Below, piece after piece: positions 43,240 to 54,289 of a stretch of 58,795 bases of DNA. The DNA comes from Bacteroidales bacterium. Lineage in GTDB: Bacteria; Bacteroidota; Bacteroidia; Bacteroidales; Muribaculaceae. The stretch is taken from the NCBI GenBank assembly GCA_014800525.1, contig JAAVFV010000059.1, positions 1 to 58,795 of the forward strand. Direction: 5' to 3'. The notes under the pieces are model-generated. The model made no database searches, was not told the origin of the DNA, and saw only the letters and a list, made by a program, of their open reading frames with translations. Made by a program: the position numbers and the translations under genes. Numbering within the stretch: position 1 is the first letter of the stretch; each line of letters starts with the position of its first letter.

Positions 43240-45084
43240 ATGTGCGGAATAGTAGGATACATAGGCAAAGGTAACGTCTATGACATTTTGATCAAAGGGC
43301 TTCATCGCTTGGAATATCGTGGATATGACAGTGCCGGAATCGCTCTTGTCGACAAAGATGGTAAACTGAAAGTATATAAAACCAAAGGTAAGGTATCAAA
43401 TCTGGAAGACTATTGTCAGGATAAAAATACCGAAGCCGGAGCCGGTATAGCCCATACACGCTGGGCTACCCATGGGGAACCGTCGGATAAGAACGCACAC
43501 CCCCATTATAGTGAGGACGGCAACCTTGCCTTGGTGCATAACGGAACGATAGAAAACTATAAGATTCTGAAGGATGCCTTGGAACAGCATGGCTGTAAAT
43601 TCCAATCGGAGACAGATACGGAGGTGCTGGTACAGCTAATTGAATATATCAAGGTAAAGAACAACTGTAGTCTGGCTGATGCGGTTCGCGAGGCGATGAA
43701 TCAGGTGGTGGGCGCATATGCCATTGCCGTTGTTGAAAAAGACAAGCCCGACACCATTATTGCGGCCCGTAAAAGCAGCCCGTTGGTGATCGGAATCGGT
43801 GACGACGAGACATTCCTTGCCTCGGATGCAACACCGTTTGTGGAATACACCAAGGATGTGGTCTATCTTAAGGATGAGGAGATAGCTATCATCAAGCAGG
43901 GAGAACCTCTTAAAGTACTGACCCTGGATAACCGTGAAAGCAAGATTGATGTCACCACCCTCGAACTTTCCATATCCCAGCTTGAAAAGGGGGGATATCC
44001 TCATTTTATGCTCAAGGAGATATTCGAGCAGCCCGACACCTTGCGCGACTGCATCCGCGGACGTATAATAGATGGGGGAGGGAAGATCAATATCAGCGGC
44101 CTTAACGACAATAAGGAAAAATTCTGCGAAGCAAAACGCATCGTTATAGTGGCATGTGGCACATCCTGGCATGCTGCCTTACTGGGTAAATATCTGATTC
44201 AGGATATGTGCCGTATACCGGTGGAAGTGGAATATGCCAGCGAGTTCCGCTATTCTAACCCGGTGCTTGACGACAAAGACGTGGTGATAGCGATCTCTCA
44301 GAGTGGAGAAACGGCCGACACATTGGCCGCCGCAAAGATCGCGCGTGAAATGGGCGCCTTTGTATTCGGAATCTCCAACTCAGTGGGATCCTCTATACCG
44401 CGAGAGACCGACAGCGGCACATACATTCATGTGGGGCCTGAGATCGGTGTGGCTTCGACAAAGGCATTCACCGGTCAGGTGATGGTGCTCACACTCCTTG
44501 CATTGGGTATTGCTCAAATGCGAAATACAATGGATGAAGCCAAGATCAAGGAAATCGGAAGGGAGGTATTGCACATACCCGAATATGTACAGGAGGTATT
44601 GAAGCTTAATGATACCATAGAGCGCCTCTCGCTCATATATACCTATGCCCGCAACTTCCTCTATCTCGGTCGAGGCTATAGCTATCCGGTAGCCCTTGAA
44701 GGAGCGCTAAAGCTTAAGGAAATCTCCTATATTCATGCTGAAGGATATCCTGCAGCGGAGATGAAGCATGGCCCGATAGCCCTTATAGATGCTGAGATGC
44801 CCTCGGTGATAATTGCGCCGCAGGATCATCTATATGAAAAGATCGTAAGCAATGTGCAGCAGGTAAAAGCCCGGGGTGGCAACATCATAGCGATCGTAAC
44901 GAAGGGGGATACCGTGATACGTAATATCGCGGATCATGTGCTGGAGGTTCCGGAACTCCCGGAATGTCTCACCCCGATCATCACCTCGATTCCATTGCAG
45001 CTCTTATCCTACTATATAGCCATCAACAAAGGAAAGGACGTGGATATGCCGCGAAACCTTGCCAAGTCGGTAACAGTGGAATAG
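43240..45084 (+). CDS. glmS: Glutamine--fructose-6-phosphate aminotransferase
   Basis: Enzyme of 614 residues making glucosamine 6-phosphate from fructose 6-phosphate and glutamine, the first step to UDP-GlcNAc for peptidoglycan and LPS. Cys2 (MCGIVGYIG) is the amidotransferase nucleophile. HTRWATHGEPSDKNAHPH lies in the glutaminase domain. Two SIS domains follow (SQSGETADTLAA and the GRGYSYPVALEGALKLKEISYIHAEGY region), and the C-terminus DMPRNLAKSVTVE closes the sugar site. Long leader with its own promoter. Monocistronic in appearance, with about 280 bases before the tRNA cluster. Confidence 0.97.
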   Translation: MCGIVGYIGKGNVYDILIKGLHRLEYRGYDSAGIALVDKDGKLKVYKTKGKVSNLEDYCQDKNTEAGAGIAHTRWATHGEPSDKNAHPHYSEDGNLALVHNGTIENYKILKDALEQHGCKFQSETDTEVLVQLIEYIKVKNNCSLADAVREAMNQVVGAYAIAVVEKDKPDTIIAARKSSPLVIGIGDDETFLASDATPFVEYTKDVVYLKDEEIAIIKQGEPLKVLTLDNRESKIDVTTLELSISQLEKGGYPHFMLKEIFEQPDTLRDCIRGRIIDGGGKINISGLNDNKEKFCEAKRIVIVACGTSWHAALLGKYLIQDMCRIPVEVEYASEFRYSNPVLDDKDVVIAISQSGETADTLAAAKIAREMGAFVFGISNSVGSSIPRETDSGTYIHVGPEIGVASTKAFTGQVMVLTLLALGIAQMRNTMDEAKIKEIGREVLHIPEYVQEVLKLNDTIERLSLIYTYARNFLYLGRGYSYPVALEGALKLKEISYIHAEGYPAAEMKHGPIALIDAEMPSVIIAPQDHLYEKIVSNVQQVKARGGNIIAIVTKGDTVIRNIADHVLEVPELPECLTPIITSIPLQLLSYYIAINKGKDVDMPRNLAKSVTVE

Positions 45085-45265
45085 TCTGTACATCCGACGC
45101 TGAACCGGCGAAGCGAATAAACATATTTTAAGAACTAAGGTCTTGAAAGCGATGAAGTATCTGATATTAAATAAGATACATCGGTTCAAGGCCTTCGTTT
45201 TTGGTTAAAAAACGGGTAGAAGGGAGAAGTTCTACAAATTTTTTCTGAAATTTTTTCCTTATTTA

Positions 45266-45297
45266 TTTGGTTAGTATCAGGAAATGTTATAACTTTG
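45266..45297 (+). promoter_or_regulatory. Promoter of the tRNA-tuf operon
   Basis: TTTG (45266-45269), a 20-nt spacer and TAACTTTG (45290-45297) match the Bacteroidetes consensus. Transcription would start near 45303, about 60 nt before the first tRNA. The rest of 45085-45265 holds no recognisable gene. Confidence 0.8.
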
Positions 45298-45362
45298 CAC
45301 TCGAAATCAGATGAGCGCTACACGATACAGCCGGTTAAGTGGGCGTAAAAATGATAGAGCAA

Positions 45363-45436
45363 GCCTCTTTAGCTCAGTTGGCCAGAGCACGTGATTTGTA
45401 ATCTCGGGGTCGTTGGTTCGAATCCGACAAGAGGCT
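45363..45436 (+). tRNA. tRNA-Thr (anticodon TGT)
   Basis: Cloverleaf of 74 nt with acceptor GCCTCTT/AAGAGGC, D stem GCTC/GAGC, anticodon loop TTTGTAA (TGT), and a T arm containing GGTTCGAATCC. The anticodon stem has one T-T mismatch. CCA is not encoded. First of four tRNAs before tuf, the same order as E. coli thrU-tyrU-glyT-thrT-tufB. Confidence 0.95.
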
Positions 45437-45445
45437 CAAAATTCA

Positions 45446-45528
45446 GGGCGAATACCAGAGTGGCCAAATGGGGCAGACTGTAAATCTGCTGGCTTATGCC
45501 TTCGGTGGTTCGAATCCATCTTCGCCCA
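45446..45528 (+). tRNA. tRNA-Tyr (anticodon GTA)
   Basis: 83-nt tRNA with acceptor GGGCGAA/TTCGCCC, anticodon stem-loop CAGACTGTAAATCTG and a long variable arm as expected for class II tRNA-Tyr. Ten bases after the preceding tRNA. Confidence 0.95.
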
Positions 45529-45537
45529 CAAGGAAAT

Positions 45538-45610
45538 GCGGAAGTAGCTCAGTTGGTAGAGCATTAGCCTTCCAAGCTAAGGGTCGCGAGTTCGAACCTC
45601 GTCTTCCGCT
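45538..45610 (+). tRNA. tRNA-Gly (anticodon TCC)
   Basis: 73-nt tRNA with acceptor GCGGAAG/CTTCCGC, anticodon loop CTTCCAA (TCC) and T arm GAGTTCGAACCTC. CCA is encoded immediately after (45611-45613). Confidence 0.95.
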
Positions 45611-45616
45611 CCAGAT

Positions 45617-45688
<72 letters not shown>

Positions 45689-45767
45689 CCAAAGCTCTCA
45701 CTCGTGAAAAACTCTCTCTTTGACGTATAGGTTGAGAAATTAACAATACAACAATAATAGCAATACT

Positions 45768-46952
45768 ATGGCTAAAGAAAAATTCGAAAGAACCAAACCG
45801 CACGTGAACATCGGTACGATTGGTCACGTGGATCACGGTAAGACTACTCTTACTGCTGCCATCACAAAGGTGCTTGCAGAGAAAGGTCTTTCTGAACTTC
45901 GTTCATTCGATTCAATCGATAATGCTCCTGAGGAGAAGGAGCGTGGTATTACAATTAATACCGCACACGTAGAGTATCAGACTAACAATCGTCACTACGC
46001 ACACGTAGACTGCCCGGGACACGCTGACTATGTAAAGAACATGGTAACCGGTGCTGCTCAGATGGACGGTGCAATCATCGTGGTTGCTGCTACTGATGGT
46101 CCGATGCCCCAGACTCGTGAGCACATCCTTCTTGCTCGTCAGGTAAACGTTCCCCGTCTTGTAGTGTTCATGAATAAGTGTGACATGGTAGACGACGAGG
46201 AAATGCTTGAGCTCGTTGAGATGGATATGCGTGATCTCCTTTCTCAGTATGAGTACGATGGCGACAACACTCCTATCATCCGTGGTTCTGCACTTGGTGC
46301 ACTCAACGGTGAAGAACAGTGGGTTGACAAAGTAATGGAGCTCATGGATGCAGTTGATAACTGGATTCCCCTTCCTCCCCGTGATATCGATAAGCCCTTC
46401 CTTATGCCTGTTGAGGACGTATTCTCAATCACAGGTCGTGGTACAGTGGCAACCGGCCGTATCGAGACTGGTATCGTAAAGGTAGGTGACGAGGTACAGA
46501 TCCTTGGCCTTGGCGCTGACCGCAAGACTACAGTTACTGGTGTTGAGATGTTCCGTAAGCTTCTCGATCAGGGTGAGGCTGGTGATAACGTAGGTCTGCT
46601 TCTCCGTGGTGTTGATAAGAACGAGATCAAGCGTGGTATGGTGCTTTGCCATCCCGGACAGGTTAAACCTCACGATCACTTCAAGGCTCAGGTTTATATC
46701 CTGAAGAAGGAAGAGGGTGGCCGTCACACTCCGTTCCACAACAAGTATCGTCCTCAGTTCTATATCCGTACTCTCGATGTAACCGGTGAGATCACTCTTC
46801 CGGAGGGTGTAGAGATGGTAATGCCTGGCGATAACGTTGAGATCGATGTTAAGTTGATTACTCCGGTAGCAATGGATCAGGGTCTTCGTTTCGCAATCCG
46901 CGAGGGTGGCCGTACAGTAGGTTCTGGTCAGATTACTCAGGTACTTGACTAA
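45768..46952 (+). CDS. tuf: Elongation factor Tu
   Basis: Translation GTPase of 394 residues that delivers aminoacyl-tRNA to the ribosome. G1 is [11 protein letters not shown]2 RGITI, G3 DCPGHADY, G4 NKCDM, and G5 SAL. Domains II and III follow in full, ending [15 protein letters not shown]. The four upstream tRNA genes lie 77 bases away and probably share the promoter at 45266. A 12-bp hairpin follows the stop. Codon choice is strongly biased to GGT/CGT, typical of high expression. Confidence 0.98.
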   Translation: MAKEKFERTKPHVNIGTIGHVDHGKTTLTAAITKVLAEKGLSELRSFDSIDNAPEEKERGITINTAHVEYQTNNRHYAHVDCPGHADYVKNMVTGAAQMDGAIIVVAATDGPMPQTREHILLARQVNVPRLVVFMNKCDMVDDEEMLELVEMDMRDLLSQYEYDGDNTPIIRGSALGALNGEEQWVDKVMELMDAVDNWIPLPPRDIDKPFLMPVEDVFSITGRGTVATGRIETGIVKVGDEVQILGLGADRKTTVTGVEMFRKLLDQGEAGDNVGLLLRGVDKNEIKRGMVLCHPGQVKPHDHFKAQVYILKKEEGGRHTPFHNKYRPQFYIRTLDVTGEITLPEGVEMVMPGDNVEIDVKLITPVAMDQGLRFAIREGGRTVGSGQITQVLD

Positions 46953-46978
46953 TTCCGATAACAAGGAAAAATAAATAA

Positions 46979-47007
46979 AAGGGGCTTTTCAGCCCGAAAA
47001 GCCCCTT
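46979..47007 (+). terminator. Hairpin after tuf
   Basis: A perfect 12-bp stem AAGGGGCTTTTC/GAAAAGCCCCTT with a 5-nt loop, followed by ATCC instead of a U-run. Partial terminator or processing site between tuf and tRNA-Trp. Confidence 0.7.
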
Positions 47008-47011
47008 ATCC

Positions 47012-47084
47012 ACGGGAATAGCTCAGTTGGTAGAGCACCGGTCTCCAAAACCGGGTGTCGAGAGTTCGAGTCTTTCTTCCCGTG
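47012..47084 (+). tRNA. tRNA-Trp (anticodon CCA)
   Basis: 73-nt tRNA with acceptor ACGGGAA/TTCCCGT, anticodon loop CTCCAAA (CCA), and encoded CCA at 47085-47087. It lies five bases past the tuf hairpin and 12 bases before the secE start. Confidence 0.95.
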
Positions 47085-47098
47085 CCAATAAAAGACAT

Positions 47099-47290
47099 AT
47101 GAAGTTAATTAAGGACATTAAGGAATCTTATGACGAGCTCGTCTATAAGGTTTCTTGGCCGACTCAGAAACAACTTATCAACAGTTCAGTGCTGGTATTG
47201 ATAGCTTCCATCATATTAGCGGTATTCATCTGGGCTGTGGATAAGATTTTTAATCTTCTGATGGAGTTGATCTACAGTATCAGTTTTTAA
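47099..47290 (+). CDS. secE: Preprotein translocase subunit SecE
   Basis: Small inner-membrane protein of 63 residues, a subunit of the SecYEG channel. It has an amphipathic N-terminal helix (IKDIKESYDELVYKVSWPTQKQL, with the conserved V-x-W-P-(T/S) motif) and a single membrane segment (SVLVLIASIILAVFIWAVDKIF). This is the short one-helix form typical of most bacteria. The ATG at 47099 is chosen because the longer frame would start inside tRNA-Trp. Confidence 0.96.
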   Translation: MKLIKDIKESYDELVYKVSWPTQKQLINSSVLVLIASIILAVFIWAVDKIFNLLMELIYSISF

Positions 47291-47305
47291 ACTTTTGAAG
47301 GAACA

Positions 47306-47860
47306 ATGGCTGAATTAAAGGAAGAGTGGTATGTACTGCGTGCCATCTCGGGAAAGGAAGCAAAAGTAAAGGAAGTGTTGGATGCGGCAATCCGCACCGG
47401 TGATCTTGGAAAGTTTGTTTCCCAGGTATTGATTCCCACAGAGAAAGTTTATACCACACGCAATGGCAAGAAAGTGCTGAAGGAGCGCACGCTTTATTCC
47501 GGTTATGTGTTTGTAAAAGCGCAGTTGACCGGAGAAGTTATGTATGAGCTTCGAAACACTACTAATGTCATTGATTTTTTGCGTGGACGTGAAAAGACCA
47601 GTAAGCCTGTTCCGTTGCGCGAGAGCGAAGTGATGAAGATGCTGGGAACTGCAGATGATATGCAGGAGACTGGAACAGACTCAGGCGAGACATTTATCGT
47701 CGGAGAGATTGTGAAAGTAAATCATGGTCCGTTCAGCGGTTTCTCCGGAGAAATCAAGGAGGTACTCGCCGACCGGAAGAAGATTAAAGTGGAGGTCAAG
47801 ATATTTGGCCGTCCGACAGATCTTGAGTTGGAAAATTCCCAGGTTGAGAGGGAAGCTTAA
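47306..47860 (+). CDS. nusG: Transcription termination/antitermination protein NusG
   Basis: Cytoplasmic factor of 184 residues that binds RNA polymerase and Rho or ribosomal protein S10. NGN domain starts EEWYVLRAISGKEAKVKEVL and includes the RKVLKERTLYSGYVFV-like strand; the C-terminal KOW domain is GEIVKVNHGPFSGFSGEIKEV. Lies 15 bases after secE and 60 before rplK. Confidence 0.96.
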   Translation: MAELKEEWYVLRAISGKEAKVKEVLDAAIRTGDLGKFVSQVLIPTEKVYTTRNGKKVLKERTLYSGYVFVKAQLTGEVMYELRNTTNVIDFLRGREKTSKPVPLRESEVMKMLGTADDMQETGTDSGETFIVGEIVKVNHGPFSGFSGEIKEVLADRKKIKVEVKIFGRPTDLELENSQVEREA

Positions 47861-47920
47861 GATGATGTTACGCTTCGAGAGCCGACTTATTAACCACAAA
47901 CAAACAAAAGAAGTAGAACA

Positions 47921-48364
47921 ATGGCAAAAGAAATTGCTGGACAGATCAAATTGCAGATAAAGGGTGGCGCTGCAAATCCGTCGCCACCGGTAGGTCCTGC
48001 GCTTGGTTCCAAGGGTATCAACATCATGGAATTTTGCAAGCAATTCAATGCCCGTACCCAGGACAAGGCCGGAAAGGTTCTTCCTGTTGTAATTACATAT
48101 TACACAGACAAGAGCTTCGACTTTGTAGTGAAGACTCCTCCGGTAGCGGTGCAGCTTAAGGAAGTTGCAAAGCTCAAGAGCGGTTCTGCACAGCCTAACC
48201 GTAATAAGGTAGCTGAGATCAGCTGGGATCAGGTGAAGACAATTGCAGAGGATAAGATGCCGGATTTGAACTGTTTTACTTTGGATTCAGCTATGCGCAT
48301 GGTAGCTGGAACCGCAAGAAGCATGGGTATAACCGTAAAGGGCGAATTCCCTGAACTTAATTAA
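47921..48364 (+). CDS. rplK: 50S ribosomal protein L11
   Basis: Protein of 147 residues that forms the stalk base and binds 23S rRNA in the GTPase centre. Typical start [42 protein letters not shown] with the Pro-rich hinge, and a C-terminal RNA-binding domain ending [10 protein letters not shown]. Followed 14 bases later by rplA; in many bacteria L1 represses this pair by binding the leader. Confidence 0.98.
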   Translation: MAKEIAGQIKLQIKGGAANPSPPVGPALGSKGINIMEFCKQFNARTQDKAGKVLPVVITYYTDKSFDFVVKTPPVAVQLKEVAKLKSGSAQPNRNKVAEISWDQVKTIAEDKMPDLNCFTLDSAMRMVAGTARSMGITVKGEFPELN

Positions 48365-48378
48365 AATCTTTCGAAACA

Positions 48379-49074
48379 ATGGGAAAACTGACAAAAAACC
48401 AGAAGTTGGCTTTATCGAAGATTGATGCAGGGAAGTCTTACAACTTGGCGGAGGCCGCAGAGAAGGTAAAGGAAATCTCATTTGAGAAGTTTGATCCTTC
48501 TTTCGATATCGACGTTCGTCTTGGTGTAGATCCCCGTAAGGCTGACCAGATGGTACGTGGCGTGGTATCACTTCCCCACGGAACCGGAAAGCAGGTAAAG
48601 GTGCTCGTGTTGTGCGGTCCTGATGCTGAAGCAGCAGCCAAGGAAGCAGGTGCTGACTATGTTGGTCTTGATGAGTATCTTCAGAAGATCAAAGAGGGTT
48701 GGACAGATGTTGATGTAATCATCACACAGCCTTCCGTAATGGGTAAGCTCGGTCCGTTAGGTCGTATTCTCGGTCCCCGTGGCCTTATGCCTAACCCGAA
48801 GAGCGGCACTGTTACAATGGATGTAGCAAAAGCAGTGAAGGAAGTAAAACAGGGTAAGATCGACTTCAAGGTCGATAAGACCGGTATTGTACACGCTTCT
48901 ATCGGTAAGGTGTCATTCACACCTGAGCAGATGCGTGACAATGCAAAAGAGTTTATCAACACTCTGATTAAGCTCAAACCCGCCACTTCCAAAGGCACAT
49001 ATATAAAGAGCATTTATCTTTCGAGCACCATGGGCCCTGGTATCAAGGTAGAGCCTAAGAGTGTTTCTGAGTAA
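48379..49074 (+). CDS. rplA: 50S ribosomal protein L1
   Basis: Protein of 231 residues of the L1 stalk, and often the translational repressor of rplKA. Conserved blocks [55 protein letters not shown] and [15 protein letters not shown] are present. Complete and of normal length. It ends 17 bases before rplJ, so there is no room for a long L10 leader. Confidence 0.98.
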   Translation: MGKLTKNQKLALSKIDAGKSYNLAEAAEKVKEISFEKFDPSFDIDVRLGVDPRKADQMVRGVVSLPHGTGKQVKVLVLCGPDAEAAAKEAGADYVGLDEYLQKIKEGWTDVDVIITQPSVMGKLGPLGRILGPRGLMPNPKSGTVTMDVAKAVKEVKQGKIDFKVDKTGIVHASIGKVSFTPEQMRDNAKEFINTLIKLKPATSKGTYIKSIYLSSTMGPGIKVEPKSVSE

Positions 49075-49091
49075 TTTAAAGGAAATCAGAG

Positions 49092-49610
49092 ATGAAAAAG
49101 GAAGATAAAGCTATAATTATTGCCAATATTGGCGACCAGCTGAAGAATTACAGCTGTGTATATCTTACAGAAACAGCGGGCCTTGACGCCGAGAAGACAA
49201 GCGCACTTCGTCGTGCTTGTTTCGGTGAGGATATCAAGATGCTTTGCGTAAAGAACACACTTCTTAAGCAGGCATTTGAGGCAGCCGAGGCAGACTACAG
49301 CGGTCTTTACGACCTTCTGCACGGTGAGACCACCCTCCTTCTCAGCAATGTAGGAAATGCTCCTGCAAAGCTTATCAAGAAATTCCGCGACAAGAAAGCT
49401 ACGCTCCCCGCACTCAAGGGCGCGTATGTAGAGGAATCTGTATACGTTGGAGAGGATCAGTTGGACGTTCTTTCCAATATCAAGAGCAAGAACGAACTTA
49501 TCGCAGACGTTATCGCTCTTCTCCAGAGCCCTGCGAAGAATGTTATCTCCGGCCTCCAGTCAGGTGCTAACAAACTTCATGGCATTCTCGAGACACTTTC
49601 CAACAAATAA
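49092..49610 (+). CDS. rplJ: 50S ribosomal protein L10
   Basis: Protein of 172 residues that anchors the L7/L12 dimers through its C-terminal helix ([21 protein letters not shown]). The N-terminal domain ([23 protein letters not shown]) binds 23S rRNA. Seventeen bases after rplA and 38 before rplL. Confidence 0.97.
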   Translation: MKKEDKAIIIANIGDQLKNYSCVYLTETAGLDAEKTSALRRACFGEDIKMLCVKNTLLKQAFEAAEADYSGLYDLLHGETTLLLSNVGNAPAKLIKKFRDKKATLPALKGAYVEESVYVGEDQLDVLSNIKSKNELIADVIALLQSPAKNVISGLQSGANKLHGILETLSNK

Positions 49611-49648
49611 AAACATCACATTTAAAAAAACAAAAAAACTATACTACA

Positions 49649-50023
49649 ATGGCAGATTTGAAAGCATTTGCAGAGCAGCTTGTTAACCTCACTGTAAAGG
49701 AAGTAAACGAACTCGCTGACATCCTTAAGAACGAATACGGTATCGAGCCCGCTGCAGCAGCAGTAGCAGTAGCAGCAGGTCCCGCAGCTGGTGCTCCTGC
49801 AGCAGAGGAGAAGAGCAGCTTTGACGTAGTGCTCAAGGCAGCTGGTGCAAGCAAGCTCGCAGTTGTAAAGCTCGTTAAGGAGCTCACTGGTCTTGGCCTT
49901 AAGGAGGCTAAGGAGCTCGTTGACAACGCTCCCAGCAACATCAAGGAAGGTCTTCCCAAGGCTGACGCAGAGGGCCTGAAGAAGCAGCTCGAAGAGGCTG
50001 GCGCCGAGGTAGAGCTTAAATAA
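49649..50023 (+). CDS. rplL: 50S ribosomal protein L7/L12
   Basis: Protein of 124 residues. The N-terminal helix pair ([28 protein letters not shown]) dimerises and binds L10, an Ala-rich flexible hinge (about 33-52) follows, and the C-terminal domain ([35 protein letters not shown]) recruits translation factors. An attenuator-like hairpin lies 20 bases after the stop. Confidence 0.98.
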   Translation: MADLKAFAEQLVNLTVKEVNELADILKNEYGIEPAAAAVAVAAGPAAGAPAAEEKSSFDVVLKAAGASKLAVVKLVKELTGLGLKEAKELVDNAPSNIKEGLPKADAEGLKKQLEEAGAEVELK

Positions 50024-50391
50024 GATCGACTTAATCGCTATTTAGGTTAAGAACGCGCCAGAAGGTGTCGTTCTTAACCTATTTCTTTATAGAAACCATT
50101 AAATATATGCACCGGCTGAAAAGTCGTGTGTCAGAATCGGTGTCGCAGTTGACACCCAGAAGCTGATAAGCGGGGAACGGAGTTTTCATTCCCCGACATA
50201 ATTGTGTAAATAAGCTTCCATACCGGCCAAAAGACATCCTGAGCTAAAGGTGACACGGGTCATTGTAGTAAATCTTATCGTGTTGCCGAGGTATCTGAGG
50301 ATGTAATTAAGATTGTTTACTTATAGTTGGCATTTGTTAACAAAGCCGGGCATGCTTTTTGGATGAGAAGTGTAGATAAAACATTTTCCCG
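50024..50391 (+). other. rplL-rpoB intergenic leader
   Basis: 368 bases without a gene. It opens with the hairpin at 50044-50080, then holds a weaker 7-bp hairpin at 50171-50195 (CGGGGAA/TTCCCCG). I see no TAnnTTTG promoter for rpoB. The layout fits a read-through region with partial termination and RNA processing, as between rplL and rpoB in other bacteria. Confidence 0.5.
50044..50090 (+). terminator. Attenuator-like terminator between rplL and rpoB
   Basis: Perfect 12-bp stem AGGTTAAGAACG/CGTTCTTAACCT (50044-50055 and 50069-50080), 13-nt loop, then ATTTCTTTAT. The interrupted U-tract suggests partial termination, lowering rpoBC output relative to ribosomal proteins. Confidence 0.8.
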
Positions 50392-53300
50392 ATGTCAGAA
50401 AAATTAACCGAAAAACCGCGTATTAATTTCGCGTCGATAAAGAATCCCCTTCCGTTTCCTGACTTCCTTGATATTCAGTTGAAATCGTTTCGGGACTTTC
50501 TTCAGCTTGACACCCCTCCGGAGGAGCGAAAGAATCAGGGTCTTTACAAGGTGTTTGCGGAAAACTTTCCTATAGCAGACACCCGTAATAACTTTGTTCT
50601 GGAGTTCCTGGATTATTATATTGATCCGCCGCGTTATTCGATCGAGGAGTGTCTTCGCAGAGGGCTAACCTATAGTGTGCCCTTGAAGGCTAAGCTGAAG
50701 CTTTATTGTACGGACCCCGACCATGAAGATTTCGATACCACTATCCAGGATGTATATTTAGGACCGATTCCTTACATGACGGATCAGGGTACATTTATCA
50801 TCAATGGTGCGGAGCGCGTTGTCGTATCTCAGCTCCATAGATCGCCCGGTGTATTTTTCGGACAGAGCACTCATGCCAATGGCACTAAGCTTTATTCTGC
50901 TCGAATCATTCCCTTCCGCGGTAGCTGGATAGAATTCGCTACAGATATCAACAATGTGATGTATGCCTACATCGACCGTAAGAAGAAGTTACCTGTAACC
51001 ACTCTTCTACGTGCGATCGGTCTCGAATCAGATAAGGATATCATCAAGGTATTTGATCTTGCAGAAGAGATTAAGGTAAATAAGACAAATCTGAAGAATG
51101 CTGTAGGTCGTAAGCTAGCCGGACGTGTCACAACCACTTATAATGAGGATCAGGTGGATACCGACACCGGTGAGGTGATCAGTGTAGAGCGCACCGAGAT
51201 TATTGTAGAGCGTGGTCAGGAACTGACTGAGGAGATGATTGATACAATCCTCGGTACAGGCGTAAGCACCATCATGCTCGAGAAGCAGAATGTGAGTGCG
51301 ATCGACTACAGTATCATTTTCAATACACTTGGAAAAGATCCCGCAAAGTCGGAGACTGAGGCGGTTCAATATATCTACAAACAGTTGCGTAACGCAGAGC
51401 CACCGGATGATCAGGCTGCCCGTGAGGTGATCCAGAATCTGTTCTTCTCCGAGAAGCGTTACGATTTGGGTGAAGTAGGTCGTTTCCGCATCAATAAGAA
51501 ACTCGACCTTGACACTCCGATGGATGTGAAGGTTCTCACTAAGGAAGATATCATCGCCATCATTAAATATCTCATTGAGCTTATCAATGCCAAGAGCGAT
51601 ATCGATGATATCGACCACCTCAGCAACCGTCGTGTCCGCACAGTTGGCGAACAGCTTTACAACCAGTTTGGTGTCGGTCTGGCCCGTATCTCGCGTTCAA
51701 TCCGTGAGAAGATGAATGTGCGCGACAATGAGGTGTTCACCCCCATGGATCTGATCAATGCCAAGACTATCTCGGCTGTGATCAACACCTTCTTCGGTAC
51801 GAATGCTCTGTCCCAGTTTATGGACCAGACAAATCCGCTGGCAGAGATTACTCACAAGCGCCGTATGTCGGCCCTTGGCCCCGGCGGTCTGTCGCGTGAG
51901 CGTGCCGGCTTCGAGGTGCGAGACGTACACTATACTCACTACGGACGTCTTTGTCCTATCGAGACTCCTGAAGGACCTAATATCGGTCTGATTTCTTCGC
52001 TCTGTGTATATGCGAAGATTAATAATCTCGGATTTATCGAGACTCCCTACCGCAAGGTTGAGAATGGTAAGGTAGACCTTAATAATGATGATGTGGTTTA
52101 TCTTACAGCCGAGGTAGAAGAGGGTAAGATGATTGCCCAGGGTAATGCTCCGGTGAATGATGACGGTAGCTTTATCAATCCTCGTGTCAAGGCACGTCTG
52201 GATGCCGACTTCCCGATTGTAGAGCCTGAAAAGCTCGAACTCATGGATGTGGCCCCTATCCAGATTGCTTCAATCGCTGCATCTCTGATCCCGTTCCTTG
52301 AGCATGATGATGCCAACCGTGCGTTGATGGGATCTAACATGATGCGTCAGGCAGTACCTCTTCTGCGCAGTGAGGCTCCGATTGTGGGCACAGGTATCGA
52401 GGGTCAGATGATCAAGGATTCCCGTACCCAGATAATGGCCGAGGGCCCCGGTGTAATCGAATTTGTGGATGCCACCACAATCCGAATTAAATATGACCGT
52501 ACAGAGGATGAGGAATTCGTGGAATTCGAATCAGCTGTAAAAGAATATAAGATCCCGAAATTCCGCCGTACCAATCAGGGTACGACAATCGACCTCCGCC
52601 CGATATGCAGTAAGGGACAGCGTGTGGAGAAGGGAGATATCCTAACGGAGGGTTATTCCACCGAGAAGGGTGAGCTTGCGCTCGGACGTAACCTTAAGGT
52701 GGCCTTCATGCCATGGAAAGGTTACAACTATGAGGATGCCATTGTTCTCAACGAGCGTATGGTCCGAGAGGATATCCTGACTTCTATTCACGTAGATGAA
52801 TATACGCTTGATGTCCGCGAAACCAAGCGAGGTATGGAGGAATTGACATCCGATATCCCCAATGTAGGTGAGGATGCCACTAAAGACCTCGATGAGCGTG
52901 GTATTATACGTGTCGGTGCGCACATCGTTCCGGGCGATATCATGATCGGTAAGATCACTCCTAAGGGTGAGAGCGATCCGACACCGGAGGAGAAACTTCT
53001 CCGCGCCATCTTCGGTGATAAGGCCGGAGATGTAAAGGATGCCTCACTGAAAGCTTCACCGTCGTTGAAGGGTGTTGTGATCGGAACAAGCCTCTTCTCA
53101 AAGGCTGTCAAGACCAAAAGCTCACGAAACAGTGCCAATGCTCAGCTTCCCATCCTTGATGAGGAATACGAAGAAAAACAGGCAGACCTCAAGGAGGAGA
53201 TGGTGAAGAAGATGAATACACTTCTCAAGGGTAAGAAATCCGAGGGTGTCACTGACTTCATCAATGTAGATGTTATTCCGAAGGGAATGCTCTTTGATGA

Positions 53301-54207
53301 TGTGAATTTCGGATCCATCGATTACGAGACTATCAATCTGAGCAATTGGACCGATGACGAGCGCATCAATAAGATGGTGGCTAAGCTGATCACCAATTAT
53401 CTGCGTAAGAGCAAGGAGATCGATAGCGAGCTTCGCCGTAAGAAGTTTGATATCACAATCGGTGATGAGCTTCCTTCCGGTATTATGCAGATGGCAAAGG
53501 TGTATGTAGCCAAGAAACGTAAGATCGGTGTCGGTGATAAGATGGCAGGTCGTCACGGTAATAAGGGTATCGTGTCGCGTGTGGTTCGTCAGGAGGATAT
53601 GCCGTTCCTTGAGGATGGAACTCCGGTGGATATCTGTCTGAACCCGCTGGGTGTGCCTTCCCGAATGAACCTCGGTCAGATTTTCGAGACCGTCTTAGGA
53701 TGGGCCGGACGAGAGCTGGGTGAGAAGTTTGCTACTCCGATTTTCGATGGAGCGAGTCTCGACGACCTTAACGAATGGACCGACAAAGCCGGTATTCCCC
53801 GTTATGGTAAGACTTATCTTTATGACGGAGGAACGGGCGATCGCTTCGACCAGCCTGCAACAGTGGGTGTGATCTATATGCTTAAGCTGGGTCACATGGT
53901 TGAGGATAAGATGCATGCACGTTCGATCGGTCCTTACTCGCTGATTACTCAGCAGCCGCTTGGTGGTAAGGCTCAATTCGGTGGACAGCGTTTCGGTGAG
54001 ATGGAGGTTTGGGCGCTTGAGGCCTTCGGCGCGGCGCACATTCTTCAGGAGATCCTGACCATCAAGTCGGACGATGTAGTGGGCCGAAGCAAAGCATACG
54101 AAGCAATCGTAAAGGGAGATACAATGCCGAACCCCGGTATTCCTGAATCACTGAATGTGCTTCTGCATGAGCTCCGCGGACTTGGATTGAGCATCAGCCT
54201 CGACTGA
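50392..54207 (+). CDS. rpoB: DNA-directed RNA polymerase subunit beta
   Basis: Core RNA polymerase subunit of 1271 residues. The rifampicin region (cluster I) reads around [38 protein letters not shown] near residue 470-510, followed by [22 protein letters not shown]. The sequence carries the wild-type Asp and His and an S-A-L-G-P reading in this cluster. Later conserved blocks are [31 protein letters not shown] and [11 protein letters not shown]; the C-terminus is [20 protein letters not shown]. Full length for Bacteroidetes. Confidence 0.98.
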   Translation: MSEKLTEKPRINFASIKNPLPFPDFLDIQLKSFRDFLQLDTPPEERKNQGLYKVFAENFPIADTRNNFVLEFLDYYIDPPRYSIEECLRRGLTYSVPLKAKLKLYCTDPDHEDFDTTIQDVYLGPIPYMTDQGTFIINGAERVVVSQLHRSPGVFFGQSTHANGTKLYSARIIPFRGSWIEFATDINNVMYAYIDRKKKLPVTTLLRAIGLESDKDIIKVFDLAEEIKVNKTNLKNAVGRKLAGRVTTTYNEDQVDTDTGEVISVERTEIIVERGQELTEEMIDTILGTGVSTIMLEKQNVSAIDYSIIFNTLGKDPAKSETEAVQYIYKQLRNAEPPDDQAAREVIQNLFFSEKRYDLGEVGRFRINKKLDLDTPMDVKVLTKEDIIAIIKYLIELINAKSDIDDIDHLSNRRVRTVGEQLYNQFGVGLARISRSIREKMNVRDNEVFTPMDLINAKTISAVINTFFGTNALSQFMDQTNPLAEITHKRRMSALGPGGLSRERAGFEVRDVHYTHYGRLCPIETPEGPNIGLISSLCVYAKINNLGFIETPYRKVENGKVDLNNDDVVYLTAEVEEGKMIAQGNAPVNDDGSFINPRVKARLDADFPIVEPEKLELMDVAPIQIASIAASLIPFLEHDDANRALMGSNMMRQAVPLLRSEAPIVGTGIEGQMIKDSRTQIMAEGPGVIEFVDATTIRIKYDRTEDEEFVEFESAVKEYKIPKFRRTNQGTTIDLRPICSKGQRVEKGDILTEGYSTEKGELALGRNLKVAFMPWKGYNYEDAIVLNERMVREDILTSIHVDEYTLDVRETKRGMEELTSDIPNVGEDATKDLDERGIIRVGAHIVPGDIMIGKITPKGESDPTPEEKLLRAIFGDKAGDVKDASLKASPSLKGVVIGTSLFSKAVKTKSSRNSANAQLPILDEEYEEKQADLKEEMVKKMNTLLKGKKSEGVTDFINVDVIPKGMLFDDVNFGSIDYETINLSNWTDDERINKMVAKLITNYLRKSKEIDSELRRKKFDITIGDELPSGIMQMAKVYVAKKRKIGVGDKMAGRHGNKGIVSRVVRQEDMPFLEDGTPVDICLNPLGVPSRMNLGQIFETVLGWAGRELGEKFATPIFDGASLDDLNEWTDKAGIPRYGKTYLYDGGTGDRFDQPATVGVIYMLKLGHMVEDKMHARSIGPYSLITQQPLGGKAQFGGQRFGEMEVWALEAFGAAHILQEILTIKSDDVVGRSKAYEAIVKGDTMPNPGIPESLNVLLHELRGLGLSISLD

Positions 54208-54230
54208 TCAACATAATGAAACAATAACGG

Positions 54231-54260
54231 AGGGCGCCCCTTGGAAGCAAGGGGTGCCTT
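54231..54260 (+). terminator. Hairpin between rpoB and rpoC
   Basis: A 12-bp stem with two wobble pairs (54231-54242 and 54249-54260) and a 6-nt loop GGAAGC lies in the 82-base gap. There is no U-run, so it is more likely a processing or stability element than a full terminator. Confidence 0.55.
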
Positions 54261-54289
54261 ATCCGGCAAAATAAGGAAACAGAATACTT

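Noticed and set aside
49075..49091. L10 (rplJ) autoregulatory leader
   Set aside because: Only 17 bases separate rplA and rplJ, too few for the known leader structure.
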